A DNA stretch of 64,000 bases from Flavobacteriaceae bacterium (GTDB lineage: Bacteria > Bacteroidota > Bacteroidia > Flavobacteriales > Flavobacteriaceae). Location: assembly GCA_025800395.1 (NCBI GenBank), contig JAOXRU010000618.1, positions 1 through 64,000 on the forward strand, given 5' to 3'. This document shows, one piece after another, positions 12,301 to 18,717 of this stretch; position 1 is the first letter of the stretch; each line of letters opens with the position of its first letter. The notes beneath the pieces are model-generated. The model saw only the letters and a program-made list of their open reading frames with translations. It was not told where the DNA came from and did no database searches. Both the position numbers and the translations under genes were made by a program.

Positions 12301-15300
12301 CTTGTTGCAGATCTACTGTATTTAAATTATTTAAAGCCACTCTAAAAGTTTCTGTAGCTTCTATAAGTACATCATCGTTGGTAGGTACATCTAAAGTAGC
12401 AGTAGTGGCAGTAGCCGGTATAGATAGGCTAGTAGTGGGATTAAAGTCACTAGCATTAGTTTCTATATGTGTATAAGATGGGCTAAAGTTAAGTACTTGC
12501 CCAGTGGCATGGGATAGTTGGATATCAAAAACCAAAGTTTGCCCTTCTTCCACGCTAGCAGGAACGATGTTTATTTGCGGCTTCACAAACAATTGTGCGG
12601 CCTCAGAATAAGAGATAGGTGCACAAGCATTGTCTGCTGCAGTAGTTTGCAATCGATAGCGCAATAGATGCAAGTTGGCAGATGCAGAGTTAATTTGCAA
12701 GCTAGCTGTATTTACATTGGCATAAGGAGCCGTATTAGTTAGGTTGTTCCATTGCACTCCATCGTTACTTACTTGCCATTGGTAAACAATGTCTCCGCCT
12801 GTAACTTGGGCATCAAAACTAAGATTTGCCCCCAAAGAAACCAATTGGTTGCTTGGTTGGTTCTGCCAAACCAAAGGCACTATGGCTTGGGTTACATAAA
12901 TATTAGTGCCAGTATAACCACCTTGGTTTTGTACCAGTCCGTTTTGGTTTACTTGAATAGGGGCAGCGCCTAATTGGCCATCTACATCGGCGTCGGTATG
13001 GCCTGCTTCTAAGGTATCTGCACAACCATCATTATCACTGTCGGTGTCTAAATGATCTGGCAAGTCTGTATTATCTGTGTTTCTTGCCTGTAAACCACGT
13101 ATTGCTATGCTAAGATTATCCAAGGCAATGGTGTTTCCACCTTCAACCTTATAGATATAGATACGAATGCTATAGGTGGTATTGGCTTGTAAATATCCAA
13201 AATGGTTACTGAGGTAGTTAAACGTGTTGCTTCCCACTTGTTGGAAATCCTTTACTACCAAAGCTTCTGTACTAAAATTATTGGTAGACAAATATACCCC
13301 CACACTATAATTGGCATAGCCCCCATTTTGCAAAGCACTGCTAAGGGCGCTTAATCGGGCATCGGTTATGGTTGCAGCAGTAGTAAAACTGTACTGTACA
13401 TAGTGGTTATTTAAACGGGCTTGGGGCAAATTGTCGCTATTGGCACCATTAATTTCTAATACCCCATTGGTGTTGGTAGCGTTTAAGCCAGAAGCCACTT
13501 GTACTGCGGCCGTGCTTTGTACCAACCAGTTAGGCGCATTGTTGATAGCGTTATTGTTGTTATTAAAGGTATAATCAATAGTACCATTGTAGGCAGCTAA
13601 GGTTTCGTTGGTATCTAGGATACCATCGTTATCATCATCTAGGTCTACTATTGGGTGTATGCCATCTGAATCCGTGTCACAACTAGGGTGTATTCTGCTA
13701 GCATCTGCTTGCGTGGCTGGTTCGGTAGTGTTTAAACAACCGTCTCCATCTATGTCATCATCACAACTATCATATATGCCATCTAAATCCATATCGGTAT
13801 CTATAATGGTAATGGTTTGGGTATATACTTCAGAAGTACGGCCACAACCATCAGTAAACTGCCAAGTACGGGTGATGCTACCTATATTAGCGCAATTAGC
13901 ATTGGCCAGAAACACACTGTCTAATAATTGTATATTTGGATTACAGGCAGTTGCACTAGGTTGCAAAGCCATGGCAGCCGCATTTGCGGTAGCATCGTTT
14001 ACATACACGATACGGTCTAAATTGTTTGGCGCAGTAGCCCAACTTAACGCTGCAGGTGCGGCTATGCTAACCACGGTAGGGTCGTTGTTTCCAACCTTAC
14101 AATTGTTATATGTACCAGAACTTGTTGCTGTTTGCAGGTCCGGATTAAAAGTTCCTCTAAAGCTAGCTGAAGTTTGTAAAGCAAAGCTATCGGCACAAAC
14201 ACCTTCTAGGAAATAACAGGCATCTTTAATACGCACCTCAAAAGCTATGGTAAAAGAAGGCATACCTACATTGGCATGGCCATCGTCTACGGTTATGGTA
14301 AGCTGGCGGGTGCTATTGTTATAGTTACTCTGTATCCAGTTTGGTAGATTCTTTAAACCTACAAAATCTACAGTTTCTGGCATGGTAGTCTGAAACTGTA
14401 AGTCTTTCATATCATCATTTCCAGTATTTTTTACTTCCAATTCAAACTCCATGAGTTCTCCCGGAGCATAACTGGTTTGGCTAGTATCGAAGCTGAGGTC
14501 TAGTTCTCTCAGACCAGGGCTCCATTCTTCTATAGACATTCCCAACATATACAATCCATAAGACTCTTGGTCCGAGGTCATTCGTATTCTTGTTCTGCTC
14601 TGGTTGTTGTCTATAATGCTATTATTGGGGTTTTCTAGGTCAAAAATTCCCACATCGTATCCCAAGGTATTGGTACTTGCTGGTACTCTATTGGTAAAAT
14701 GCTGGTCGTAGTGGGTAACACTACTAGAAAAGAAGTTGTTGCTATCTCCATTTGGGGTGCGCAAGGCATTGTAATTATTGCTATTTCTCCTTTGTATCAA
14801 TAAGGCATCTCCGTCTATATCTTGGTCGCCTTCTAAGGCACCATACATGATTTTGGCGCGTACCTGTCCGTAAGGAATAGAAAGAAAATTGCTGAATTCT
14901 ACATCAAAATTGTTAATGTATTTGGTAACATGGGCATAACCGTCGAATATGGTGATGTTTTTCCCTTGTAAATATGGACTCTCATATACGAAAACCAACT
15001 GCCATCCGCCAGAGGTTCCTGTATTGCCACCATTAGGGCTATGACCGCGTAAACTTCCAGTTTTGGCTTTTACGTTGGCAACGGTATAAGTTCCAAACGG
15101 ATTGTTCATTCCCTGTATAATAGCGGTGATATCTTTAAAGACTACATAAGGATCGTTCTCGAAGTGTACATCTCTTCCTCTATAGATGGTTTCTCCATTA
15201 ATATTCAAATAACTATTACTGCCTGGTAGCTTTAATTTTACCTGTTGGTAATTCCAATTCGGTTCGTTATCATCTTCATAATCGGCTGCAGCCCAATACA

Positions 15301-15604
15301 AAAATGCTTTTTTGATCGTTAAACATTGGGTTCCAGGTACTGGATTTACCAAGTTTGCACTAGACGAGTTAAAGGTAGAGGCATCGTTATCTATGTCTAC
15401 AAATACGGTTTCTACATAGTGGTTACCTGCAGTTTCATGATAATTGTTGGACTTGTGTTTCGATAGAACATTATTTGCAATGGTGGTATAATCCCCATTT
15501 ACATAACTAGAGTATCTTTTGCTAAAACTCTTTTGAATTTGTGCGCTTCCACTAAATGTGCCGAAAAAGGCAATAAAAAAAAATATGAGGGCAGGTTTTC
15601 TCAT
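3359..15604 (-). CDS. giant T9SS-secreted adhesin with Calx-beta array and gliding-motility-type C-terminal domain
   Basis: A 4081-aa surface protein, probably a SprB-like adhesin. Order: signal peptide (1-21, ending SGSAQ); conserved N-terminal adhesin region (about 25-360); DUF11/CARDB-like domain (about 365-500, YAPGELMEFELEVKNTGNDD); thrombospondin-3-like Asp-rich calcium loops (about 600-660 and again near 850-880, DTDSDNDGC); Ig-like segment (about 900-1000); one divergent Calx-beta domain (about 1003-1110); 20 similar Calx-beta domains (about 1111-3411); about six HYR-like Cys-containing repeats (about 3412-3900); and a C-terminal CHU_C/type B sorting domain (about 3990-4081: LTPNGDGKNDYLVI, FNRWGAEIYRN, LPSGTYYYII). 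The C-terminal domain is the signal for T9SS export. It is first in an operon with PorP/SprF and OmpA genes. Many Asp-rich DNDN linkers suggest Ca2+-stiffened rods. The ligand is unknown. Confidence 0.92.
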   Translation of the reverse strand: MRKPALIFFFIAFFGTFSGSAQIQKSFSKRYSSYVNGDYTTIANNVLSKHKSNNYHETAGNHYVETVFVDIDNDASTFNSSSANLVNPVPGTQCLTIKKAFLYWAAADYEDDNEPNWNYQQVKLKLPGSNSYLNINGETIYRGRDVHFENDPYVVFKDITAIIQGMNNPFGTYTVANVKAKTGSLRGHSPNGGNTGTSGGWQLVFVYESPYLQGKNITIFDGYAHVTKYINNFDVEFSNFLSIPYGQVRAKIMYGALEGDQDIDGDALLIQRRNSNNYNALRTPNGDSNNFFSSSVTHYDQHFTNRVPASTNTLGYDVGIFDLENPNNSIIDNNQSRTRIRMTSDQESYGLYMLGMSIEEWSPGLRELDLSFDTSQTSYAPGELMEFELEVKNTGNDDMKDLQFQTTMPETVDFVGLKNLPNWIQSNYNNSTRQLTITVDDGHANVGMPSFTIAFEVRIKDACYFLEGVCADSFALQTSASFRGTFNPDLQTATSSGTYNNCKVGNNDPTVVSIAAPAALSWATAPNNLDRIVYVNDATANAAAMALQPSATACNPNIQLLDSVFLANANCANIGSITRTWQFTDGCGRTSEVYTQTITIIDTDMDLDGIYDSCDDDIDGDGCLNTTEPATQADASRIHPSCDTDSDGIHPIVDLDDDNDGILDTNETLAAYNGTIDYTFNNNNNAINNAPNWLVQSTAAVQVASGLNATNTNGVLEINGANSDNLPQARLNNHYVQYSFTTAATITDARLSALSSALQNGGYANYSVGVYLSTNNFSTEALVVKDFQQVGSNTFNYLSNHFGYLQANTTYSIRIYIYKVEGGNTIALDNLSIAIRGLQARNTDNTDLPDHLDTDSDNDGCADTLEAGHTDADVDGQLGAAPIQVNQNGLVQNQGGYTGTNIYVTQAIVPLVWQNQPSNQLVSLGANLSFDAQVTGGDIVYQWQVSNDGVQWNNLTNTAPYANVNTASLQINSASANLHLLRYRLQTTAADNACAPISYSEAAQLFVKPQINIVPASVEEGQTLVFDIQLSHATGQVLNFSPSYTHIETNASDFNPTTSLSIPATATTATLDVPTNDDVLIEATETFRVALNNLNTVDLQQGNAIGTITDNDNLNTAGIAFQTENITVNEATGTLSVNVVLNADVQDAFNINYTTQNGTAEAGSDYTATSGILTFDNNNKTQSITIPITDDNWIEATENFTINLSKDNAVLVNILTPTASVSILDNDNSNAVGLRFNPESVSVNEDAGVASFTVELIADVQDAFTINYTTQNGTALAGSDYTATSGSLNFDNNNKTQNISIPITDDSLIEATENFRVLLSKDNTVLVNILTAEAVATIADNDNIAGAGISFENTNINVTEDGVNAVFTLQLNADVQDAFTISYATQNGTAEAGSDYTATSGMLTFDNNNKTQTVSVPITDDNWIEKAENFFLDLSKDNAVLVNLLDNQAIATIIDNDNLPATGVSFQTTNLTVNEAAGSISFEVVLNADVQDAFAIQYTTQNETAEAGSDYTATSGTLNFSNSQKTQTITIPITDDSLVEATENFRVELSKTNAVLVNILTPTATATILDNDNTNDVGISFDATNTTVNEDAGFIRFTVRLNADVQSPFGISYTTQNDTAEAGNDYTATTGVLNFSNSNKVQEIEIPIIDDTSIEATEQFRVLLSKDNSVLVNIITPEAIASITDNDNLPSVGIAFENTSIDIIEDGSNALFTLVLNGDVQDPFQISYTTQNGTALAGSDYSATSGTLSFDNNNKTQSIRVPITDDSLIESTENFLLNLSKDANVLVNLLDTQATANIIDNDNLAEVGVAFETSNIIINEDAGTVSVNVTLNADVQDAFSINYTTQNGTAEAGSDYTETTGVLNFSNNNKVQTITIPITDDNWIEATENFSIVLSKENEVLVNILTPTASIEIIDNDNLAEVGIAFETTNITINEDAGTLTLNVALNADVQDAFTINYTTQNGTAAAGSDYTTTTGTLTFDNNNKIQPIEIPILEDTFIEATEDFSVLLSKDAGVLVNILTESATVSINDNDNLSTAGILIEDQSISIVEDGIHAVFSLRLNADVQDAFDISYSTQNGTAEAGSDYTVTTGTLSFDNTNKVQSISVPVTDDDLIESTENFFLNLSKEASVLVNLIHTQATATILDNDNVPTAGIEIVEDALTVNESAGTASIRVRLNANVQDAFDISYSTQNGTAEAGSDYDNLSGTLSFDNNNKEQTITIPIIDDNWIEATENFQLVLSKDNTVLVNLLEDTATISIEDNDNNAGTGIRFNNTSITVNEADATATLEIQLLGLVQDPVIVSYATADDTAIAGTDFTATTATVQLDNTNNSVFINIPILEDNLIEVTEQFFVNLSTSSTLLQVLSPQATVSIVDNDNLEDVGIQFQTTDITIDEAGQSVSVLVQLTAAVQDPFSIAYETIAGTATADTDYTSATGTLNFSNTVTEQTIVVPILDDSLIENVENFVVRLTKNAAVIPNILTPEATISIIDNDNTVDVGVTFQATDFTVNEEAGEIEILVSLTAQVQDAFEIAYETFDTSALAGSDYTATSGNLFFDNNTNSQTIRIPILEDSYIENIEQFGIRLSKDAAVLVNILTPEATIHIVDNDNLDGVGVLFEQEDVTINEGDGNLRFEVRLNADIQDAFLINYQTQNNTAQAPGDYSSQTGTILFSNDQKVQFIDIAIEDDNLIEATENFRVLLTKDANVLVNILTPQATGIIEDNDNLANVGVSFENTMAYVDEDAGEIELVVNLNATVQNPFSIQYTTQNGSATAGQDYNGRSGSLNFSNTQTSQSIFIPIIDDNWIETLEQLEVVLRKEEEVLINILTPIATVNIVDNDNLPTVGVYFDPNSVEVNEDAGTARLEVVFNGEVQDPFSIQYATQNETAEAGTDYTATTGTLNFDNNQKTQIIEIPILEDNWIEYTESFRIVLSKEESVLVNILPPDGFISIIDNDNREDLGISFNPNTIEVNEDAGTATLEIVLNGEVQDDFEIAYQTTNDTATDFNDYNAVNGYLSFGLNQKTQSITIPILDDTVIEATEQFFVNLSKSEGVLVNILEPQAIVKILDNDNNENVGISLDQTNITINEGAGTAIFTVGLNAQVQDPFRIAYTTQNQTAEAGTDYTLSSGTIEFSNTVTSQQIEIPIIDDTWIEATESFTLLLSKETNVLVNILTPEATINIEDNDNISGAGIRIDALDITVNENEAFANFSISLNADVQDAFRIQYTTNQISASPGSDYTTTSWELEFDNTNKNQVIAVPILDDDVVEPVEKFGLQLSKDPAVLVNILNEQAQATIFDDDQDGGVGVRFLATNKTVYEDAQTISFDVQLTGNVQGGFRLDYNTNEGTAIPDKDYVPTTGTLYFDGTQGETKTIVIPIYDDFIEENTETFTILLSNLSTNLINITTEVATITIIDNDDYSILPQDMEVSCDAIPAVANIPDNSNCNLNILFQETIAGRDDTCPSEYNIIRTWTITDCVFNVKQHVQNISVIDKKAPSFVEELPEDTTASCDAIPAAITLTAIDNCDTDIQVQLEETTEYTIDNCTTNYRIIRTYTATDCAQNSVSHTQTILVLDTEAPVWNENSLPANLEVSCDAIPEVVNPTATDNCAPEVAITFEEQINYKNSACTANYTLTRIWTATDCAGNSSSHSQTIMVVDDNAPYFVGSLPTDLELQCDANIPEPQIEVADACDDQVTVAYTESIQNENECGTEYSILRTWVATDCSGNSISHQQTISISDIVAPTFVENLPQNATVSCNDIPPSPTLSATDNCDNNPVVTFSEEISNDANCEQGYHIIRTWTATDCAGNESVHTQVLTIPATGPIVASDYTKEITINCGEEIPEKPELTFSGGCEDFQVVFEEEALYPNDSDDFSIRRRWTVTDACNNVAVFEQFIFIKQLETIFLTLDICIEEEAVDLKTLLPEGYALIGGTYENTQGNAVMDGDIFRPADHALGEYTILLQEIDNLGCIYMVEYSIRVHDECVVLPCGQSDISVNSALTPNGDGKNDYLVIQDAGCDYTYDILVFNRWGAEIYRNSNYQNDWDGYAPNSAFGGAGTLPSGTYYYIIKIPNSGLQPINGYFYLGTDQ
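4140..5369 (-). repeat. about six HYR-like repeats in the adhesin
   Basis: Units of about 80-100 codons start with a strand like LEVSCDAIPEV and end with TATDCAGNSSSHSQTI.VVD..AP. Conserved Cys pairs (SCD, DNC, TDC) suggest disulfides. The last unit (ITINCGEEIPEKPEL) is degenerate. These form a second stalk segment between the Calx-beta array and the C-terminal export domain. Confidence 0.8.
5370..12270 (-). repeat. array of 20 Calx-beta-encoding repeats (about 345 bp each)
   Basis: Within the adhesin, 20 units of about 115 codons follow one another. Each carries a V..F...I.VNED.G start, an LNADVQDAF-type segment, YTTQNGTAEAGSDYTAT, an ITIPITDDNWIEATENF segment, LSKDN.VLVNILTP and a DNDN linker. 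Unit starts are marked by LNTAGIAF, SNAVGLRF, IAGAGISF and so on; the last unit (VGVRFLATNKTV) is the most divergent of the twenty. DNA-level similarity is visible as recurring strings such as tcttgcacatcggcattta. Such an array can change length by recombination and is hard to assemble from short reads. Confidence 0.88.
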
Positions 15605-16190
15605 AACGTTTCACTAGTTTAAAGACAATATATACCCCAGTCGATAAAAATATCCACGAGTTCGTTCTCATAAATTGGGGAAACATCTAGCGAAGCAAAG
15701 TCGTTGTTCTTAGTAAAGATTGTCTATAGATTAGGATTTGATTTGTTGAACAAATTTAACGACGGCTCCCTATTTTTTCGAAAAATATGTGATATAGTGC
15801 GATTAAATTCGGTGAAATGGGTTAGACTCGTTAAAGAACCTATTTTATCGTTGAAAGTTGATTATATGTTTCATTATTAGTTGGTTGAAAGTTGTTGTTA
15901 GTTGTTTTGTCTTTTGTAGCTTAGAAGCGCTCCCGCAAGAAATATGCGATTTAAATTCTGAATTGTTATTGCAAAAAAGAAGCGAATCAAAACATTAGAA
16001 ACAAATTGAAGTTCTGTATATTATACCAGCTGTTGCTTTTTGTGATATGGTCTGGAGAATGCAACTCTTTCAGATAGTTATATACCTATTATATTGTAAG
16101 GTTTCCGGTATAGGTTTTCATCTTATCAAAAGGTGCTTTCATTTGTTAATAACCTTTCCTTTTTAAACTTTTCAATTGTTCTGCAATGTT
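15605..16190. other. intergenic region between the adhesin operon and dnaX
   Basis: A divergent intergenic stretch of about 600 bp. It holds the adhesin promoter candidate near 15751. On the minus strand an open frame with no start codon (about 15619-15720) reads TIFTKNNDFASLDVSPIYEN followed by ELVDIFIDWGIYCL and a stop. It looks protein-like and may be a decayed gene end, but I do not recognise it. A short direct repeat GTTGAAAGTTG occurs near 15855 and 15887. Nothing else is identifiable. Confidence 0.4.
15751..15758 (-). promoter_or_regulatory. candidate -7 element of the adhesin operon
   Basis: Minus-strand TAAATTTG fits the Bacteroidota TAnnTTTG -7 element. It would give a leader of about 140 nt before the adhesin start at 15604. 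No TTG lies at the expected -33 distance, so support is moderate. Confidence 0.4.
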
Positions 16191-16198
16191 TATCTTTG
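16191..16198 (+). promoter_or_regulatory. -7 element TATCTTTG of dnaX
   Basis: A perfect TAnnTTTG element 16 nt before the chosen dnaX ATG at 16215. It lies inside the longer reading frame that begins at 16176, which argues for the downstream start. The predicted leader is only about 10 nt. Confidence 0.65.
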
Positions 16199-16214
16199 CC
16201 CCAAAGCAATTGTT

Positions 16215-17960
16215 ATGGAACATTTTATCGTATCGGCACGTAAGTACAGACCCAAAACCTTCAAGGATGTGGTAGGACAAAGTGCCATTACCAATACTTT
16301 GGAAAATGCAATTGCCAATGATCATTTGGCACAAGCACTATTGTTTTGTGGACCTAGAGGAGTAGGAAAGACTTCTTGTGCAAGAATATTGGCTAGGATG
16401 ATTAACACCGAAGAAGGAACCGATGCCAATGAGGATTTTGCATTTAATATTTTTGAATTAGATGCGGCTTCGAATAACACTGTGGATGATATCCGAAATT
16501 TAATTGATCAAGTGCGGATACCACCTCAGATTGGAAATTACAAAGTATATATTATAGATGAGGTGCATATGTTGTCGCAAGCAGCTTTTAATGCTTTTCT
16601 CAAAACTTTAGAAGAACCTCCACAACACGCCATTTTTATATTGGCTACTACCGAGAAACACAAAATTATTCCTACCATACTATCTCGCTGTCAGATTTTT
16701 GATTTTAAAAGAATAACGGTAAAAGACACAGCAGATTATTTAACTTATATAGCCAAAAATCAAGGCGTAATTGCGGATGAAGAAGCGTTGCATATCATTG
16801 CTAAAAAAGCAGATGGCGCACTGCGCGATGCACTTTCTATTTTTGACCGAGTTGTTAGCTTTACTGGAACTGAACTTACCAGACAGGCGGTTACCGAAAA
16901 TCTCAATGTACTAGATTATGACACCTATTTGGAGGTAACCAACCACTTATTGGAAGGAGATATACCCGAAGTACTGTTGGCGCTCGATAAGATTTTAGCA
17001 AGGGGCTTTGATGCCCAACATTTTATCGTAGGTCTGGCATCGCATTTTAGAGATCTCATGGTATGTAAGCATCAGGCAACCATAAAATTGTTGGAAGTAG
17101 GAGAGCAGACCCAAGAAAAGTATAGGAGTCAATCTGAAGCTTGTAGTCCTCATTTTCTAATGAAAGCCTTAGATATAGCCAATGGCTGCGATCTGCAATA
17201 TCGTACTAGCAAAAATCAACGCTTGTTGATTGAGCTTGGTCTTATGAAAATTGCCTCCATCGAATTTGATGGAGAAAAAAAAAATAGCAAATCCGTCCTA
17301 ATTCCAGCTTCTTATTTTAGGAATAAGACTAAAGTAATGCACCCTCAGGAGACTTTGGATGTAGCGATAACAGTTAAAAACTCAAGCCAACAAGAGGAAA
17401 ATACAACACAAGAAGTTGCAGAGGATTCTCCCAAAGAGACAAAGGAAATAATCAAGGAAATAGCAAGCAATCCCAAAATAGATTTGGGTAAGCATCGCAA
17501 AAAAGTTTCAGGCTTAAGCCTTTCTAGTATTCGAGCCAAAAAAGAACACGAGATTCGAAAGATGGATGTTGTTATAGAGGAGCAGGAGCTACCGGTGACG
17601 CCTTTTGATATAGAACAATTGATGCCTCTTTGGAACGCCTTTATCGATAAATTGCGCCGAGATGGAAGAAATATATTTGCCTCCAATTTGGCTATAGACA
17701 CCCCCAAATTGCTTCCCAACTATAGTATAGAACTCGAACTGGCCAACGATACCATGAAAAAGGAAATCGAAAGGGAGCAACACGAACTACTGGGGCATTT
17801 GAGAAAAGAATTACAGAATTACGAGATACGCTTGGTTTTGATTATCAACGAAACAAGCGAAACAAAATATGCGGTTACCGCAGAAGATAAATTTGAATTA
17901 TTAACCGAACAAAATCCACTGTTGCATAAGTTGCGAAAAGATTTTGATTTACAATTTTAA
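16215..17960 (+). CDS. dnaX: DNA polymerase III subunit gamma/tau
   Basis: A 581-aa clamp-loader ATPase. Walker A GPRGVGKT is at residues 46-53 and Walker B DEVH at 115-118; LATTEKHKIIPTILSRCQIFDF includes the SRC sensor motif. The N-terminal AAA+ region (1-340) is followed by a variable linker and a tau-like C-terminal part. The start at 16215 (MEHFIVSARKYRPKTF) is preferred over 16176 because the family begins here and a TATCTTTG promoter box falls between the two. The Cys-rich zinc module usually found between Walker A and the FNIFELDAASNN motif is missing: ARMINTEEGTDANEDFAF has no Cys. It is followed 2 bp later by miaE, so the two are probably co-transcribed. Confidence 0.95.
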   Translation: MEHFIVSARKYRPKTFKDVVGQSAITNTLENAIANDHLAQALLFCGPRGVGKTSCARILARMINTEEGTDANEDFAFNIFELDAASNNTVDDIRNLIDQVRIPPQIGNYKVYIIDEVHMLSQAAFNAFLKTLEEPPQHAIFILATTEKHKIIPTILSRCQIFDFKRITVKDTADYLTYIAKNQGVIADEEALHIIAKKADGALRDALSIFDRVVSFTGTELTRQAVTENLNVLDYDTYLEVTNHLLEGDIPEVLLALDKILARGFDAQHFIVGLASHFRDLMVCKHQATIKLLEVGEQTQEKYRSQSEACSPHFLMKALDIANGCDLQYRTSKNQRLLIELGLMKIASIEFDGEKKNSKSVLIPASYFRNKTKVMHPQETLDVAITVKNSSQQEENTTQEVAEDSPKETKEIIKEIASNPKIDLGKHRKKVSGLSLSSIRAKKEHEIRKMDVVIEEQELPVTPFDIEQLMPLWNAFIDKLRRDGRNIFASNLAIDTPKLLPNYSIELELANDTMKKEIEREQHELLGHLRKELQNYEIRLVLIINETSETKYAVTAEDKFELLTEQNPLLHKLRKDFDLQF

Positions 17961-17962
17961 AG

Positions 17963-18574
17963 ATGTCAAAGAATAAGCAAGAACCAGTAATGTTGGGCCT
18001 CAAATTACCTACCGATCCACGTTGGGTAAATATCGTAGAAAAAAATATAGAGGAAATACTTACCGATCATGCTTTTTGTGAGCAAAAAGCTGCCAGTACG
18101 GCTATTTCACTTATAGTCACTTATCCAGAACTTTCGGAATTGGTGACGGCTATGACGGCCTTGGTTAAAGAAGAAATTAGTCATTTCAATATGGTACATC
18201 AGCGTATTTTGGATCGCGGATGGGTACTTGGTCGCGAACGCAAAGATGACTATGTGAATATGCTGATGAAATTTTTTCCAAAAGGAGGAAGTAGAAATGA
18301 TCAATTGGTGCATCGTTTACTATATGCAGCCCTTATCGAAGCAAGAAGCTGTGAACGCTTTAGACTGTTGTCAGAAGAATTGGAAGACCCCGAATTGGCG
18401 AAATTCTATAGGGATTTGATGGTCTCTGAAGCCAACCACTATACGATGTTTCTAAAGTTCGCTCGCAAATATGGGGATGAGCTAGAAGTGGTAAACAAAA
18501 AATGGGAAGATCTCTTAGTTTTTGAAGCAGAAATCATGAGAGATCTAGGTAAGAAAGAAACTGTACACGGCTAA
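17963..18574 (+). CDS. miaE: tRNA-(ms2io6A)-hydroxylase MiaE
   Basis: A 203-aa protein with a ferritin-like four-helix non-heme diiron fold. Metal-ligand patterns are visible: KEEISHF (ExxH, about 75-80), a LIEARSCERF helix (about 117-126) and SEANHYTMF (ExxH, about 151-159). MiaE hydroxylates the isopentenyl group of ms2i6A at position 37 of UNN-reading tRNAs, an O2-dependent step. Length matches the family. It starts 2 bp after dnaX and is probably in the same transcript. A weak GCTAA/TTAGC stem lies right after the stop. The hydroxylase assignment rests on family resemblance; no MiaA or MiaB gene is in the window. Confidence 0.9.
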   Translation: MSKNKQEPVMLGLKLPTDPRWVNIVEKNIEEILTDHAFCEQKAASTAISLIVTYPELSELVTAMTALVKEEISHFNMVHQRILDRGWVLGRERKDDYVNMLMKFFPKGGSRNDQLVHRLLYAALIEARSCERFRLLSEELEDPELAKFYRDLMVSEANHYTMFLKFARKYGDELEVVNKKWEDLLVFEAEIMRDLGKKETVHG

Positions 18575-18705
18575 TTTTTTGGTTAGCTTCTACTGCTTTA
18601 GATACATCAAGGGATACAGTGGAGAACCAATTTCCTCCGATGTTTTAAGGATCCTAATTTGTGGTTAAAATACACTTGTCACATGGCAAATACTATTTGA
18701 ATTGG

Positions 18706-18713
18706 TATCTTTG
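18706..18713 (+). promoter_or_regulatory. -7 element TATCTTTG of hemN
   Basis: A perfect TAnnTTTG element ending 4 nt before the hemN ATG at 18718. With the usual spacing, transcription would begin at or next to the A of ATG, which predicts a leaderless mRNA. No TTG lies at 17-23 nt; the closest upstream one is 27 nt away. Confidence 0.6.
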
Positions 18714-18717
18714 CAAA

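Noticed and set aside
3650-14216. Many plus-strand frames of 60-200 codons opposite the adhesin
   Set aside because: They recur with the Calx-beta period and are Ser/Leu/Val-rich shadows of the repetitive minus-strand gene.
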